DNA of 64,000 bases from Rhizomys pruinosus (GCA_009823505.1 VZQC01005691.1:2343139-2407138); one strand, 5' to 3'. Numbered from the stretch's first letter, positions 1 through 9,777 are shown. Made by a program: numbers and translations. Notes: generated by a model from the sequence alone, not told the origin.

Positions 1-834
1 TCCACATCAAATACAACAGCCAAAAAGGGGACACTGCACATCAAATACAGCCAAAAGGGGGACACTGCACATCAAATACAGCAGCCAAAAGGAGGACACT
101 CCACATCAAATACAACAGCCAAAAAGGGGACACTGCACATCAAATACAGCCAAAAGGGGGACACTGCACATCAAATACAGCCAAAAGGGGGACACTGCAC
201 ATCAAATACAGCCAAAAGGGGGACACTCCACATCAAATACAACAGCCAAAAGGGGGACACTCCACATCAAATACAACAGCCAAAAGGGGGGACACTCCAC
301 ATTAAATACGACAGCCAAAAGGGGGACACTGCACATCAAATACAACAGCCAAAAGGGGGACACTGTACATCAAATACGACAGCCAAAAGGGGGACACTGC
401 ACATCAAATACGACAGCCAAAAGGGGGACACTGTACATCAAATACAACAGCCAAAAGGGGGACACTCCACATCAAATACGACAGCCAAAAGGGGGACACT
501 GCACATCAAATACAACAGCCAAAAGGGGGACACTGCACATCAAATACAACAGCCAAAAGGGGGACACTGCACATCAAATACGACAGCCAAAAGGGGGACA
601 CTGCACATCAAATACAACAGCCAGAAGGGGGACACTGTACATCAAATACGACAGCCAGAAGGGGGACACTGCACATCAAATACGACAGCCAAAAGGGGGA
701 CACTGCACATCAAATACGACAGCCAAAAGGGGGACACTGTACATCAAATACAGCCAAAAGGGGGACACTGCACATCAAATACGACAGCCAAAAGGGGGAC
801 ACTGCACATCAAATACGACAGCCAAAAGGGGGGA
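1..834. repeat. Minisatellite, 31/34-bp unit, about 25 copies
   Basis: A near-perfect tandem array. The full unit is 34 bp and contains CATCAAATACGACAGCC followed by AAAAGGGGGACACTG; a short variant of about 31 bp lacks the ACG/ACA triplet before CAGCC. Variants differ at a few fixed sites (CTGCAC, CTCCAC or CTGTAC; TACAACAG or TACGACAG), and short and long units are interspersed, mostly short at the left. The array runs off the left edge, so its true length is unknown. It lies inside Ctdp1 intron 1. One strand is A/G-rich. Confidence 0.97.
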
Positions 835-1373
835 GGGCGGCTGAAAGAACGCACTTTGTAGCACATGCCGGGAGTGCCAGCAGGGGGCACAGCGCTCATA
901 TGCCAACTTTCGGTCAGAGCTGAGCTGTGACCAAGCTGGGTACTGCTTGGTGGCAGAGGGCCAAGACGAAGCCTAGTGGGACTGCGCTGGCCAGGCTGGC
1001 AGCAGTTATAAAGGACACGGTCCAGAAGATTTGGAGAAGAAACTAAAGTAAGAACCATAAGCCCAATTCCCAGCACCACACACTGACCCTCCACAGGGTC
1101 AGCAGACTCAGGGAATTCCCTACCAACCCCCTCATCACCTCTGTGCTTAGTCAGAGCTGCTCGTCTCAAATGCAAGGAAGCCACACGCATGTGCCACCCA
1201 CCCATGACCTCTGCTGGGAACCCGACTTCCAAGGATGTGTCAGCCACGTCCTTGTGAATTCCATCAGCCAAGGGCTTAAATGCTTGGAGCCTCACAACAT
1301 TCTCTACTCAAAGGCCACAGCCACAAGCCACAGGATGTACCCACCATGCCAAAACTCATCATTCCACTAATCG

Positions 1374-1437
1374 AGTGTGCATGCGTGCATGCGTGCGTGT
1401 GTGCCTGTGCACCACGAGGGGCTGTACATGTAAGGGT
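1374..1437. repeat. Degenerate TGCATGCG / GT-rich simple repeat
   Basis: Alternating purine-pyrimidine tract with repeated GTGCATGC and GTGTGTG words. It may be a relic of a SINE tail or simple sequence in its own right; it is too short and decayed to assign. Confidence 0.5.
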
Positions 1438-2002
1438 GTATGAAATCAGCATTATTCACAATTTAAACTACCATATGAAAACTACTGAGAATCTTTAACA
1501 ATGACTCCCAAATACATATAAATAAAAAATTAGCTCAAGTTCTCAAAATTAAACAGATTTTTGTGTTTATATATAACACTTTAAAATTCATTGAGATCTC
1601 TGATTATAAATTTTAAGAATTAGCTATCTTTGAAATATTTCACAAACATTTCAAAATCCAATTGCCCTGTTTTCTCTTCTCCAACATGAACATTTTTCCT
1701 TGGACATGGACTTGCATCATTTGCTATGTTCTGGTTTTAACATTAGGATTTACACATATTTCACATATACGTGCACATATACAGCACACATACACGTGGA
1801 CTTGTCCCTTCCTCCACACTAGTATTTGAGAATTTTATTTAATCTCCTTTAAAACTACAGAAAACAAGCAGCTGGAGATGGCTTCATACTGCACATACAG
1901 CCCCACTGCTATGTGCTGTTCCTAACAGACAGGCCTCAAAGCCCATCTGCCTCGGGGATCTGTTTAAATGATTCCATCAGAGCTACTTAAAACCTGTGCA
2001 CA

Positions 2003-2254
2003 GGGGCTGGAGATGGCTTAGTGGTTAAGAGCACTGACTGTTCTTGCAGAGGACCCGGGTTCAATTCCCAGCACCCATATGGTGGCTAAGAAGTGTCTTT
2101 AAGCCGGCCATGGTGACACGCCTTAATCCTAGCACTCAGGAGGCAGAGGCAAATGGATCTCTTGTGAGTTCTTTCAAGGCCAGCCTGGTCTACAGTGAGT
2201 TCTAGGCCAGCTGGGGCTATAGGGAGACCCTGTTTCAAAAAAAAAAATAAAGCA
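2003..2254 (+). mobile_element. Chimeric SINE: B2 head fused to B1 (copy A)
   Basis: The first 101 bases are a B2-type tRNA-like head. It starts GGGGCTGGAGATGG and has a Pol III A box (TGGCTTAGTGG, 2014-2024) and B box (GGTTCAATTCC, 2058-2068). At 2103/2104, after AAGTGTCTTTAA, the sequence switches to the start of a B1 (GCCGGCCATGGTG) and runs to the B1 end (GACCCTGTTTC) and an A-rich tail. The composite is flanked by a perfect 14-bp target-site duplication, AAAACCTGTGCACA, at 1989-2002 and 2255-2268. The direct repeats flank the whole chimera and none lies at the internal junction, so it inserted as one unit. Confidence 0.88.
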
Positions 2255-2320
2255 AAAACCTGTGCACAAAACTCAGAAACAAAAAAGGCCCATGAGTTTC
2301 TTCAAAAACTAGAAAAATAA

Positions 2321-2508
2321 GCCAGGCATGGTGGCGCACGCCTTTAATCCTAGCACTCAGGAGGCAGAGGCAGGCGGATTTTTGTGAGTTCAAGGCCAGC
2401 CTGGTCTACAGATCGAGTTCCAGGACAGCTGGGACTACAGGGAGACCCTGTCTCCAAAAGACCAAAAAAAAAAGAAAAAAAAAAAAAAAAAAAACAAAAA
2501 AACCTTAG
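2321..2508 (+). mobile_element. B1 SINE with long A-rich tail
   Basis: Full-length B1: GCCAGGCATGGTGGCGCACG start, then the AGGCCAGCCTGGTCTACA core and GGGAGACCCTGTCTCC, then AAAAGACC and an A-rich tail of about 40 bp. It lies in Ctdp1 intron 1, antisense to the gene. Confidence 0.95.
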
Positions 2509-4862
2509 AAAAATAAACACAACAAAACACAACTCTACCCGAAGTACAAATTCCTTATATTTAACAGGTTCAATTAAAATGACAATTTCCCTAGTTTCAG
2601 ACATGAGTGACTTCTCAGTAGTTATTTAGCTGGTACAGATGTCAAGAGGAGGGAAATGATTATTTAGCTAAAAGAATCTACTAATGCACCAAGATTCTAG
2701 GTATTGGGTATAAAACGAACCTCACTTCCAAAGCATACTTTACAGGCCTGACTAGAACACTGAAATGGGAGCAAGTTCTAAATTACTGGCTCTTCTGATC
2801 CCCACCCACACTTTACACGGGCACATTTCTGTTTGGGAACTTAAAATAGATCAAAGCAATGAAAAATCAGTTTGGAGGTTGTTTCTGACAGAGTGGTCAA
2901 CAGTGTTTCCCATCAAGGTAACCATAACTCTGGTAAACAAACTCCCGTGAACCCTAAACAGAGACATACTATCCATCACTCTTCCTGCTTCCCACTGTGA
3001 TGGATCCAGAAGAGTCCGGCTGGAACAGTGGCACCTCGCTGACACACCTCACTGACACACCTTGCACCTTCAGCTTCCTCCCTCTGCAAGCTCGGCTGGG
3101 ACTCGATTCTTCAAGTCACAGTGATGCTGGTGACTATTTCAACTTCACTCAAACACAGTTCTTTGAAAACCACTTTAAGATGTGTCCAGGCAGGATGCTG
3201 CTGATGACCACGACGGCAAAAGACAAGCACAACGACAAGGCCAACAGTGGTAACTACAACCACAGGGTCCAGCTTTTGTTTACCAAGTACACAACACAGG
3301 AAGGAGGGAACATCAGGCCACACCAGTAATCCCCAGAATGCTCACAAAATGTTGTACACAAATGTGTGCAAGTGACAGGAACAGGGCAGGAGACATTGTA
3401 AAATCAAAGTAACACTGTGTGGGGTTTTCCCTGAAGCAGGACTTCACCTGCCAGGACCCAGTAGGGATCCTTTCAGTGCCACCTAGATACTTCACCTGAG
3501 AAGTGACACAATTCACCAGTTTCTGAGTCCTGTGACAAGCCACTGCTCTAAGAAGCCAGATTCACAACAGCTAAAAGCGACCAGTGCTAACCACTTGGTT
3601 GACTCCTTGGTTACTGAACAAGGTAGGTTTGATCTCCTGGGTTGGTGGATCCGAACATGGGGATCTATACTAATTAGCTATATGATGATGCCAGGACCTA
3701 TCTGGGCCTCAGTGAGCCATCTGTACAGAGAAACAATGAAACGAGAAGAGCCCTTCAATTTGGGGGTTTTTCTACCAGTCAATTCAAAAGCCCCAAATGT
3801 TACCATATCCATGGGCTGAGTCTCACTGCTAATTAGGACCCAAGTGAAACCAAGTAAATTTTCTGGTGTAGGAACAGAAAAATCAGAACCACAGCCCTGC
3901 CTTTCAAGGGAAAGTTGAGCAGACACCATCCTCAGGGGGCTCAGCCCCACAGAAACCAATCTCCAGCCCAGTGGGTGTACAACCACCTTCCTGCATTCAG
4001 AGGGCGAAAGTGGGGCCTTGGTCCACAAGAACACAGGCACCATCTCCAAAAATGCACCAGGGAAGTGGGCAGAGATGCCAGTGAGGCCTAAGGTGCTTTC
4101 ATCTGTGAAAAGACCAGTGCTATCCTAGACCTTACAGGGGATGGTAGGCAGCAAATACTCAACAAAGGTAGCCAAAGAGAGGTGAGCAGAGGCCACCAGA
4201 GAGCGAGTAGGCCGTTCCTATCAAGTCTTTTCAGGGGGGAAGCTCTCAGTCCAACCCAGCTTAGGAGAACTGTCTCCCTGCACTTTCTGTTCCTTACAAT
4301 CAAAACAACCACATGTGACTCACATACCCACGTGTCAACACAGGCTCAAAACACAACACTGTCAGCTGCAGACATAAGCTGGACAGTAGGAGATCAAACC
4401 AATTCAAGAGCAGGCACAGCACACAAGTATGTACACAAGTATGACAGGTAAGGAGTCCACGCATGACCCCACGGACGCACTGGGTTTTGCCCTTTCCTTG
4501 GTTATGATGCAGAACCACGGGGTTTTACAACCGCGTTTCACATAGTTTTATGAGCGTTTAAAGACACACACGCCCCACAGCTTCTATTTCAATAACGAGC
4601 CCGGAACCGGCCTGGGTAGACCTGTAGTCACTGCCACCCAAGTTGTCTCCACTTCCAAAGGCGGAGCCCGTCCATTCACTACAGAGGAACGAATCAAATG
4701 ATTTCTCAATGGAAACAAGTTTAGATCACTGAGAACCTTCTAAAACTCCAAACACCTAGGGTGGTAAAATCAAACGCAGTAACCACCCACGTTCTCACCC
4801 TGCAGCGCCTCCCTGCGCCCCTCTCATCGTCCCGGGCCCGGGCACACTCGGGGCACACTTAC

Positions 4863-5179
4863 CCGGGGGCCACCACCTGGCCAGGCTGCGCACACAGCTC
4901 ACGGACCACGCCCGCGCGCTCCGACCTCAGCCTGCGCTCTGCCCGCGCGGCGCGCACGCAGCCCCCGGAGGTCCCGCGAGCCGGAGCGGGCCCGGAGGAC
5001 GGCGCGGAGGCGGCAGCCTCGCACACTGCCAGCACCGAGCCGATGCGCACGGCCGCGCCCGCCGCCACCTTCCACTCGAGCAGGCGCAGCGGCGTGGGGC
5101 CCGGACAGCGCACTTCGGCCGCGGCTGCCGTCGGGGCGCCCTCGGTGGAAACGCGGGCCGCGGGCGGCGCCTCCATCAT
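4863..5179 (-). CDS. Ctdp1: CTD phosphatase subunit 1 (FCP1), exon 1
   Basis: First coding exon of the phosphatase that removes phosphate from the C-terminal heptad repeats of RNA polymerase II, recycling the enzyme in the nucleus. The reading frame gives 105 codons plus two bases of a glycine codon before a GTAAGT donor. Recognition rests on stretches known from mammalian FCP1 N-termini: EVRCPGP, LRLLEW, VAAGAAVRIGSVLAV, RRLRSERAGVVRELCAQPG and QVVAPG. In the family this segment is a biotinyl/lipoyl-like domain; the DxDxT catalytic domain and BRCT domain lie in later exons outside the window. Two ATGs are adjacent (5177-5179 and 5174-5176). The second has the better context (A at -3, G at +4) and matches the usual MEAP-type start, so translation may begin at 5176. 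The frame stays open upstream only to a TGA near 5348, with no further ATG. Confidence 0.93.
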
Positions 5180-5340
5180 TGCCCCAAGGGCAGCAAGGAC
5201 AGCAGGAGCAAGAGCTGCGGACGGCAAAGACGACAGGCGCTCAAAGCGCGGTGCCCACCGCGGGCGGCGGCAACACTGCAGTTCCCGCTCGGACACCGGC
5301 TTCACCCGCCGCTCCGTGCGCGCCCACTTCCGGGAGGCGT
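5180..5340 (-). promoter_or_regulatory. Ctdp1: Ctdp1 5' UTR / core promoter
   Basis: GC-rich sequence directly upstream of the start codons; it must contain the 5' UTR and probably the start sites. The ETS core at 5326-5333 is a plausible positional element for initiation in a TATA-less promoter. The exact boundary is inferred. Confidence 0.6.
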
Positions 5341-5514
5341 GCTGGCGTCACGAAGGGCGGGGCTAGCTACGTACAGCCGCGTGCGTGCGAACTCTTAGCC
5401 CGCGGGTAAAAACTCTTCCGGGGCCGGGAGACGCTGGGCCACAGCTGCTGGGCTCTGGTCCGCGATATCGAGACTTTAGGTATGCGACATGGATCCCTAT
5501 CACAAGACCTATCT

Positions 5515-5890
5515 AAACTACAAGGCCCGGCATGCAGCAGGGCGCTGTGTCACTGCCGTCTTATACTGAGAGTACCAACGTCGCGAAACTACGGATCCCT
5601 ATGTTGTCTCGATACTACGAGTTCCAGCATGCAACACGACCTTCTGGTCCCACAACTCCCGTCGTGCACTGCGAGTTTTGCCACTGTGAAACTACAGGTC
5701 CCAGCACTAGTAGGTCATTTTCCTGGTTTCTGCTGTGGAAGGCCCTAAGTCTAGAGACAGTCCTGCAGCGCGACAGGTCTAACCCACAATTCACGACATG
5801 CGAATATTGGCGTCAAGAGACTACGAGTTCCGGCATGCAAAGCACGCTCCTATACTTGCTTTCACTCCTCAGTCTAGTGCATTGCGGAGG
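5515..5890 (+). promoter_or_regulatory. Cluster of ZNF143/Staf (SBS)-like motifs
   Basis: Repeated, diverged matches to ACTACAnnTCCCAGMATGC, often followed by a TGCG-like end, all on the plus strand: 5517-5545 (ACTACAAGGCCCGGCATGCA), 5589-5611, 5614-5639 (ACTACGAGTTCCAGCATGCA), 5651-5674 (ACAACTCCCGTCGTGCACTG), 5689-5712 (ACTACAGGTCCCAGCAC), 5784-5803 and 5819-5846 (ACTACGAGTTCCGGCATGCA). A lone GTGCATTGCGG end-piece lies at 5877-5887. ZNF143, with THAP11 and HCFC1, binds this motif at many CpG-island promoters. The array starts about 340 bp upstream of the Ctdp1 ATG, so it could drive Ctdp1 or a divergent transcript. The motif match is direct; function is inferred. Confidence 0.7.
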
Positions 5891-6794
5891 AACGTGCTCA
5901 GTGGCTAGCGATGGATGGTGCTCCTAACCGGACTCGAATTCTTACGGGTCTCGAGTTGGCTGAGGAGCAACCAGGTTTGGCTGGAGCGGGCAGGAGATCG
6001 CAGCGCCGCCCGCGTGCGATGAGCACGCTTGTTCCACCTATATGACCGTAGCTTCTGCAGAGCCACCGGGCCTTTTTTCCTTCGGGCTCTGTTCATAGAA
6101 TAAGTGCAGGAAGTAGCATCGGAGGGGCGTTAATTTTCCAGATTAAAACTAAGAAGATAAGACAATTTTCTCAAATCTGGTTGTTTTCGTTGCATTGGTT
6201 TTCTAGTGGCCTTGGGCTGCGGTGTGCTTCAGAAACGGTATTCTTCAAGTTACTTCGTTATTGTGCCAGTAAATGTATAAGGAACTTAGTTGAAAGTTGG
6301 TGTGACCAGGGCTTACCTTTTGGATCCGGGAGGATGTCACTACTGTCCCACAACCCAGATCCACCAGTTTGTTTTATGTTTGCATAAGTAAAACAAAGAA
6401 TGAGCATCAAATAGGTTGAAAGACTTGTTCCCTGTTAGAAAGAAAGCTAGTGGGCTTGCAGGATGGGAGACTACAGCCAGGAAAGATAAACAACTCTTTA
6501 ACATCTTAGCAATGAATGTGTTTCTGAAGTCATGATTTTTCAGATTTCTAGCCCCATTTACTTTCCCTAAACTTTTTCAAAAGCCAGAGTTACTCCATCC
6601 TTTTCCCTGTCTTTGACATGTTTCAGAATTAACCGTGTTCTCTGGTTAGCAGATTCTGGTCAATTCTAGTGAGGCCAAAACTAAGGGAAGGTTAAGAGGA
6701 AAGAGACAGCAATCTCCAGGGCAAAAGACTTATGTAGACATTTTCCCAAAGGTCATCCATCCATCCATCCAATCTAGATATCAAACAGACGTAC

Positions 6795-6835
<41 letters not shown>

Positions 6836-6992
6836 CCTATCTATCTATCTAATCTATCTAGTCTTATCTAGATATCCAACAAGCACACAAAAATATGCCC
6901 ACAAAGACTAGAGTTCTTAGCTAGAATACTAAAGTCCCTTCATTTGCATCCCAGGAACATAGGAGGAAAGAAAGAAAAGGATGAATTGTTTA
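5891..6992. other. Unique upstream sequence, no gene seen
   Basis: Past the motif cluster, CpG density falls by about 6.1 kb and the sequence becomes AT-rich. Apart from two microsatellites (listed) I recognise nothing in it. Confidence 0.6.
6754..6860. repeat. (CCAT)n and (ATCT)n microsatellites
   Basis: A short CCAT run at 6754-6770 and a longer ATCT run at about 6793-6860, separated by 22 bases. The ATCT tract has one CTACC interruption and an imperfect right end. Confidence 0.95.
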
Positions 6993-7201
6993 CCAGGCTT
7001 GGCACAGTCCTATAATCTGAACCCTCAGGATAATTACAAGTTCAAAGCCAGGACACATAGAGCCTGTTTCAGAACACCAAGATAGGCCCTTGTGTGGAGG
7101 TACATGCCTTTAGATCTAGCATGGAGGAGGCAGAGACAGGCAGATCTCTGTGAGATGGAGGCCAACTGGGGCTATAGGGAGACCCTGCCTCAAAAACCAA
7201 G
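6993..7201 (+). mobile_element. Two decayed B1-like SINE relics
   Basis: 6993-7078 keeps a weak B1 skeleton (GGCTTGGCACAG, CCTATAATCTGAACC, AAGTTCAAAGCCAGG, GAGCCTGTTTCA). 7084-7201 is clearer: TACATGCCTTTAGATCTAGC, GGAGGCAGAGACAGGCAGAT and GGGAGACCCTGCCTC, with an internal deletion before CAACTGGGGCTATAG. Both lack clean target duplications. Confidence 0.65.
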
Positions 7202-7342
7202 GTGATAATAAATGAAAAGGTGCTAACAATCACTAATCATATGTTATGGGTGGTCGTCTAACTGGGTGTTAACCAAGTTCTTGGCATCTTATTAAAAAAA
7301 AAAGTGCAAAGTAGCAAGGAGTTTTATTCACAAGTAAAACAA

Positions 7343-7603
7343 GGGGCTGGAGATATCACTCAGAAGTTAAGAGCGCCAACTATTCTTGCAGAGGACCTGG
7401 TTCAATTCCCAGCACCCACATGGCAGCTAAGAACTGTCGTTAAGCTGAGCATGGTGGCATATGCCTTTAATCCTAAGTGCTGGGGAGTCAGAGTCAGGCA
7501 GATCTCTGAGTTCAAGAACAGCTTGATCTGTAGAGTGAGTTCCAGGTCAGCTGGGGCTATAAGGAGATGCTGTCTCAAAAAGACCCCCCCACACACAAAA
7601 AAA
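7343..7603 (+). mobile_element. Chimeric SINE: B2 head fused to B1 (copy B)
   Basis: Same architecture and junction as the copy at 2.0 kb. A B2 head (GGGGCTGGAGATATCACTCA, then GTTCAATTCCCAGCACCCA) ends AAGAACTGTCGTTAA and joins directly to a B1 at 7444 (GCTGAGCATGGTGG) that runs to CTGTCTCAAAAAGACC and a mixed C/A-rich tail. The flanks AAGTAAAACAA (7332-7342) and AAGTAAGACAA (7604-7614) match at 10 of 11 bases, consistent with an aged target-site duplication around the whole unit. Confidence 0.8.
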
Positions 7604-7879
7604 AAGTAAGACAAAATTACAGAACAGATACGAGGCAAGGGAGCAACCTGAACTGGAACTTTCTCTTCTGGGTCCAGGAGGAGCGGAGGAAGTGAGGGGA
7701 GCGAGGGGTCACAGGGTATAGGTAGCTTTCTGTTTTGATTGGTAGGCTTGGGTTGTGGAAGTTTTTATTCACTGTGCACATCTTTTTCCCATGATGTATG
7801 TGATTTTAATCAAATGCGTGCTCAGTTATGCACAGGCATAAATAAGATGGTAAGAGGATTTTCCTAAAAGTCCATTTTA

Positions 7880-8105
7880 GGGGCTGGAGAGATGGCCTAG
7901 CGGTTAAAAGCACTGACTGCTCTTGCAGAGGACCAGGGTTCAATCCCCAGCACCCACATAGCGGCTGAGAGCCATCTTTAACTCCAGTTCCAGGGGAATC
8001 CGATGCCCTCTTCTGACCTCCGTGGCACGACATGGGTGCACAGACCTACATGCAGACAGTACATTCATACACATACAAGAATAAATAAAATTTTTTTTAA
8101 AAAAG
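7880..8105 (+). mobile_element. B2 SINE
   Basis: Full-length B2: GGGGCTGGAGAGATGGCCTA head, B-box-like GGTTCAATCCC, CTCTTCTGACCTCC body, and a tail with AATAAATAAAA followed by a T-run. Poly(A) signal plus T-run terminator is the T+ SINE arrangement. Confidence 0.95.
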
Positions 8106-8399
8106 TTCATTTTGAGGATACAGTTTGTTTTGCTTTACTGCACATGCGCTTGAAACCAGTCTAGGCTAGAATGGCCCACTAACCCTGGTTTCTAGATCTA
8201 TTTGGACACAGAAGAGGTTATTAAGTGTAGGTAGGAGGCTGTGCTTTTGTTTGGAGAGGGGTGGCATGCCTTTCAGTGAAAGGAGTCCCAGGTTTCTAAG
8301 TGCATTGTTAGGAAGGGTGCGTGTGCATAGCTCAAGCCAAACAGGGTCCTAGGTTGCTAAGTTTTTCCCTGGGCCTGCCAGCCTCATAGAGAAGTGCAA

Positions 8400-8870
8400 A
8401 TCAATGCTTTAAAGAAACAGCACATCATAGGTGCTCATTAGAGTGGCTATTAACAGAACAAAATCAGTGTTGGCAAAGATAGGTGAAAATGAAAACCAGG
8501 GCACTGTCAGTGGGACTACAGAAGGTCACCACTGGAAAACTGCACAGGTTCCTCAGAATTACCATGTGAGCCAACAGTCCCAGAAAAGGGATGGAGGTAT
8601 TCATCCAAGAGGATTAGAAGCAGTGTTTAGAAAAGCTCCGGGACAGCCAGATTCATAGCAATGTTATTCATGGTATCCAAGTGGTAGAAGCAACCCAAGA
8701 ATGTGCTATGGACATGGGATACTACTCAGCTTTAACAGTTAAGGAGAATCTGGCTCATGCTACAATGTAGACAGATGTTGAAGACAGTGCACTACATGAA
8801 ATAAGTTGGTCATTAAAGGTCACATGTTGTGTGATATCACCTATGACGTATCTAAAAGAGTCAGGGTTTT
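8400..8870 (+). mobile_element. Ancient L1 fragment (ORF2 3' region)
   Basis: Words typical of old mammalian L1 ORF2 ends: CATAGCAATGTTATTCATGG, AAGTGGTAGAAGCAACCCAA, GATACTACTCAGC, TCTGGCTCATGCTACAATGT and ACTACATGAAATAAG. Many changes, no open frame, no insertion boundaries. Confidence 0.75.
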
Positions 8871-9355
8871 TGTTTTGTTTTTGTCTTTGTCTTTTTTGTT
8901 TGGTTCCTTGTGAGGGGAGACTTGGAACAGAGAGGAGAAAATGTCAGGACTCCGATGGGAAGGAAGTCGGGTTTATTTCAGGCATGGCGGCTGGCCTGCC
9001 TGTGTTGGGATTCAGATGACCAGCAAGCAGAATGTCCCAAAGTGGCAGTTTTTATACTCAAGCACACAGGGAAGTGGGCTTACAATGAAATGAGTGTGGG
9101 AAGATGGGGAATGGGCGTAGGTGGGTCTGTGTCCGGTATCAGAAGGAGCATCCTGAGAGACACTGGGATTTGTGGCTGGTATCAGTAGAAGCACCTTGAA
9201 TGAGATTCCAGCCTGTTTCTGGTCTTCCGTGAGGCATGATTGCAAGAACATTCCTCGGGTTGCAGGAATGCAGTCCAGGGTAATGGTTTCTTGGAACGAC
9301 CTCCTTAGTTGGCCTCCTGAAGTCCCTGACTTAGGTGGGCTTCAACCTTACATTT
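8871..9355. other. Unassigned sequence
   Basis: Begins with a T-rich stretch (8865-8906), then mixed sequence in which GGGATTTGTGGCTGGTATCA-type phrases occur twice (near 9130 and 9165). No gene or element recognised. Confidence 0.4.
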
Positions 9356-9380
9356 TTGAGACAGGGTCTCCCTGTTTCAA
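9356..9380. repeat. Fold-back of B1 3' end
   Basis: Arms TTGAGACAGGG (9356-9366) and CCCTGTTTCAA (9370-9380) pair with one mismatch around a 3-base loop. The left arm is the end of a minus-strand B1 and the right arm the end of a plus-strand B1, followed by AAAGACC and an A-run, so two B1 ends have been joined head to head with their bodies missing. Confidence 0.6.
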
Positions 9381-9408
9381 AAAGACCAAAAAAAAAAAAG
9401 GTATTATT

Positions 9409-9558
9409 GCCAGCGTGGTGGCACACACCTTTAATCCCAGAACTTGGGAGATGGAGGCAGACAGATCTTTGTGAGTTCAAGGCCAGCCTGCTCTACATAG
9501 TGAGTTCCAGGACAACAGCTAGAGCTACAGGGAGATCCTGTCTCAAAAAGACCCCCCC
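9409..9558 (+). mobile_element. B1 SINE
   Basis: GCCAGCGTGGTGGCACACAC start, ACAACAGCTAGAGCTACAGG in the 3' half and CTGTCTCAAAAAGACC end. It follows the B1 fold-back fragment directly. Confidence 0.93.
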
Positions 9559-9563
9559 AAAAG

Positions 9564-9777
9564 ATATTTTATTTGTTATTTTTAGTTTGTGTGTATGAGT
9601 ATATTGTCTGCATGTATATAAGTGCACCTGTGTCGTACAATGCCTGCAGAGGTCAGAAGACGAACTGGAACTGGAATTATGGATGGTTGTTAGTCACCAT
9701 GTGGGTGCTGGGATTCAAACCCAGGTCTCTGTAAGAGCACCCAGGGCTCTTAACCGCTGAGCCATCTCTCCAGCCCC
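9564..9777 (-). mobile_element. B2 SINE
   Basis: Reverse-complement B2 ending in the head sequence GAGCCATCTCTCCAGCCCC at 9777. The body is diverged, for example GACGAACTGGAACTGGAATT in place of the usual GAGGGCGTCGGATTCC. Confidence 0.92.

Larger units (their letters stand above)
1..4862 (-). other. Ctdp1: Ctdp1 intron 1 (5' part)
   Basis: Everything left of the exon 1 donor is intron. The donor reads G|GTAAGT on the minus strand (plus-strand ACTTAC at 4857-4862) and splits a glycine codon (phase 2). The acceptor lies outside the window. Besides the minisatellite and the SINEs at 2.0-2.5 kb listed separately, 835-1373, 1440-2000 and 2510-4790 are mostly unique sequence in which I recognise no exon or element. 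Confidence 0.85.
4790..5480. promoter_or_regulatory. Ctdp1: CpG island of the Ctdp1 promoter
   Basis: Dense CpG dinucleotides and high G+C, in sharp contrast to the AT-rich flanks, covering exon 1 and its immediate upstream sequence. I see no TATA box near the start codon. Sites readable upstream of the ATG include an ETS core ACTTCCGG at 5326-5333, a CRE-like GCGTCA at 5345-5350, a GC box GGGCGGGGC at 5355-5363, and a second CTTCCGG near 5413. This is the makeup of a broad housekeeping promoter. The transcription start is not determinable from sequence alone. Confidence 0.85.

Noticed and set aside
1..834. CRISPR-like array
   Set aside because: Units are contiguous with no unique spacers, and the context is a mammalian intron; it is a minisatellite.
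744..1295. 183-codon open frame, minus strand
   Set aside because: Its C-terminal end is read out of the minisatellite and the rest has no recognisable domain; it lies in Ctdp1 intron 1.
5180..5305. N-terminal extension of Ctdp1 from an upstream in-frame codon
   Set aside because: The upstream frame is open for 42 codons but begins at GTG, not ATG, and does not resemble known FCP1 N-termini.
4761..5366. 201-codon frame on the plus strand over the CpG island
   Set aside because: Antisense shadow of Ctdp1 exon 1 in GC-rich DNA with Ala/Arg-heavy composition.
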